A program made the position numbers and the translations under genes. Shown one piece after another: positions 7,193 through 7,481 of a stretch of 7,481 bases of DNA. The DNA lies in NCBI GenBank assembly GCA_019751475.1, contig JAIENH010000690.1:1-7481 (forward strand), written 5' to 3'. A model generated the notes under the pieces. That model saw only the letters and a list, made by a program, of their open reading frames with translations. It did no database searches and had not been told where the DNA came from. Numbering within the stretch: position 1 is the first letter of the stretch; the number at the start of each line of letters is the position of its first letter. Origin of the DNA: Cyclobacteriaceae bacterium. GTDB taxonomy: Bacteria > Bacteroidota > Bacteroidia > Cytophagales > Cyclobacteriaceae.

Positions 7193-7481
7193 ATGTTAGA
7201 AGCCCGGGGTATTGAGAAATCATATGGTAATCTAAAGGTGCTCAAGGGCGTTGATGTCTCCATTGCATCCGGGGAAGTTGTCGCGATTGTAGGGGCCTCT
7301 GGTGCTGGCAAAAGCACCCTTTTGCATTTGCTTGGTACGTTGGACACGCCCGATAAAGGCTCGATTTCAATTTCAGGCCAGAATGTTTTCTCCAGAAGTT
7401 CGAAGGAGTTGGCTTCTTTTCGCAACAAGCACATCGGTTTTGTATTTCAATTTCACAACCTGTTGCCTGAATTTTCAGCCA
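7193..7481 (+). CDS. lolD: LolD-like ABC transporter ATP-binding protein (5' part)
   Basis: The gene runs off the right edge; 96 residues are visible from the ATG. The sequence begins [12 protein letters not shown], the usual start of an ABC ATPase, with the aromatic Tyr11 that stacks on adenine. The Walker A motif is GASGAGKST (34-42). The Q-loop is [15 protein letters not shown] (82-96) with Gln86. The QFHxLLPxF pattern is characteristic of LolD, the ATPase of the LolCDE complex that releases lipoproteins from the inner membrane for transfer to the outer membrane. MacB- or FtsE-type ATPases are close relatives, so the symbol is tentative. The signature, Walker B and H-loop lie beyond the window. 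It is divergent from sucC with a 61-base gap. Only a weak A-rich stretch (AAGAA) precedes the start. Confidence 0.85.
   Translation, partial: MLEARGIEKSYGNLKVLKGVDVSIASGEVVAIVGASGAGKSTLLHLLGTLDTPDKGSISISGQNVFSRSSKELASFRNKHIGFVFQFHNLLPEFSA

Noticed and set aside
7171..7434. Minus-strand open frame of 87 codons at the right edge
   Set aside because: It lies opposite the LolD-like gene, whose Walker A and Q-loop motifs are unambiguous.

Overview
The window looks like a chromosomal segment from a member of the Bacteroidota, probably near the Cytophagales, although the exact lineage cannot be fixed by eye. Four things point there. The first protein ends in a type IX secretion (T9SS) C-terminal sorting domain. 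A 64-residue protein looks like the PID-CTERM-type mini-proteins seen in this phylum. The outer-membrane barrel resembles the Bacteroidota family DUF6089. Start sites lack clear Shine-Dalgarno sequences. No RNA gene, insertion sequence, CRISPR array or phage gene was seen.

Left block, plus strand (1-4972): three tightly packed genes. The first is the 3' part of a very large secreted surface protein that enters from beyond the left edge. It has about 49-residue beta-rich repeats, a middle module typical of T9SS cargo, two Ig-like domains and a type A sorting tail. It overlaps by ATGA with a 64-residue signal-peptide protein carrying a short hydrophobic, basic-tailed C-terminus. That gene overlaps by GTGA with a full-length membrane-bound nucleotide-sugar 4,6-dehydratase of the WbpM/CapD/PglF type. 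The layout suggests co-transcription and translational coupling of a secreted adhesin-like protein, a sorting-tag mini-protein and a surface-glycan enzyme.

Right block, minus strand (7131-4975): sucC, the beta subunit of succinyl-CoA synthetase, followed after 57 bases by a predicted outer-membrane beta-barrel gene. The barrel gene converges on the dehydratase gene with only two bases between their stop codons. sucD is not adjacent.

Right edge, plus strand (7193-7481): the 5' end of a LolD-like ABC transporter ATPase, divergent from sucC. The 61-base divergent region holds a perfect 6+6 inverted repeat and a possible Bacteroidota-style sucC promoter.

The core genes (sucC, lolD) are ordinary. 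The part most worth a second look is the overlapping trio on the left, especially the mini-protein, whose predicted mature part would be only about a dozen residues.
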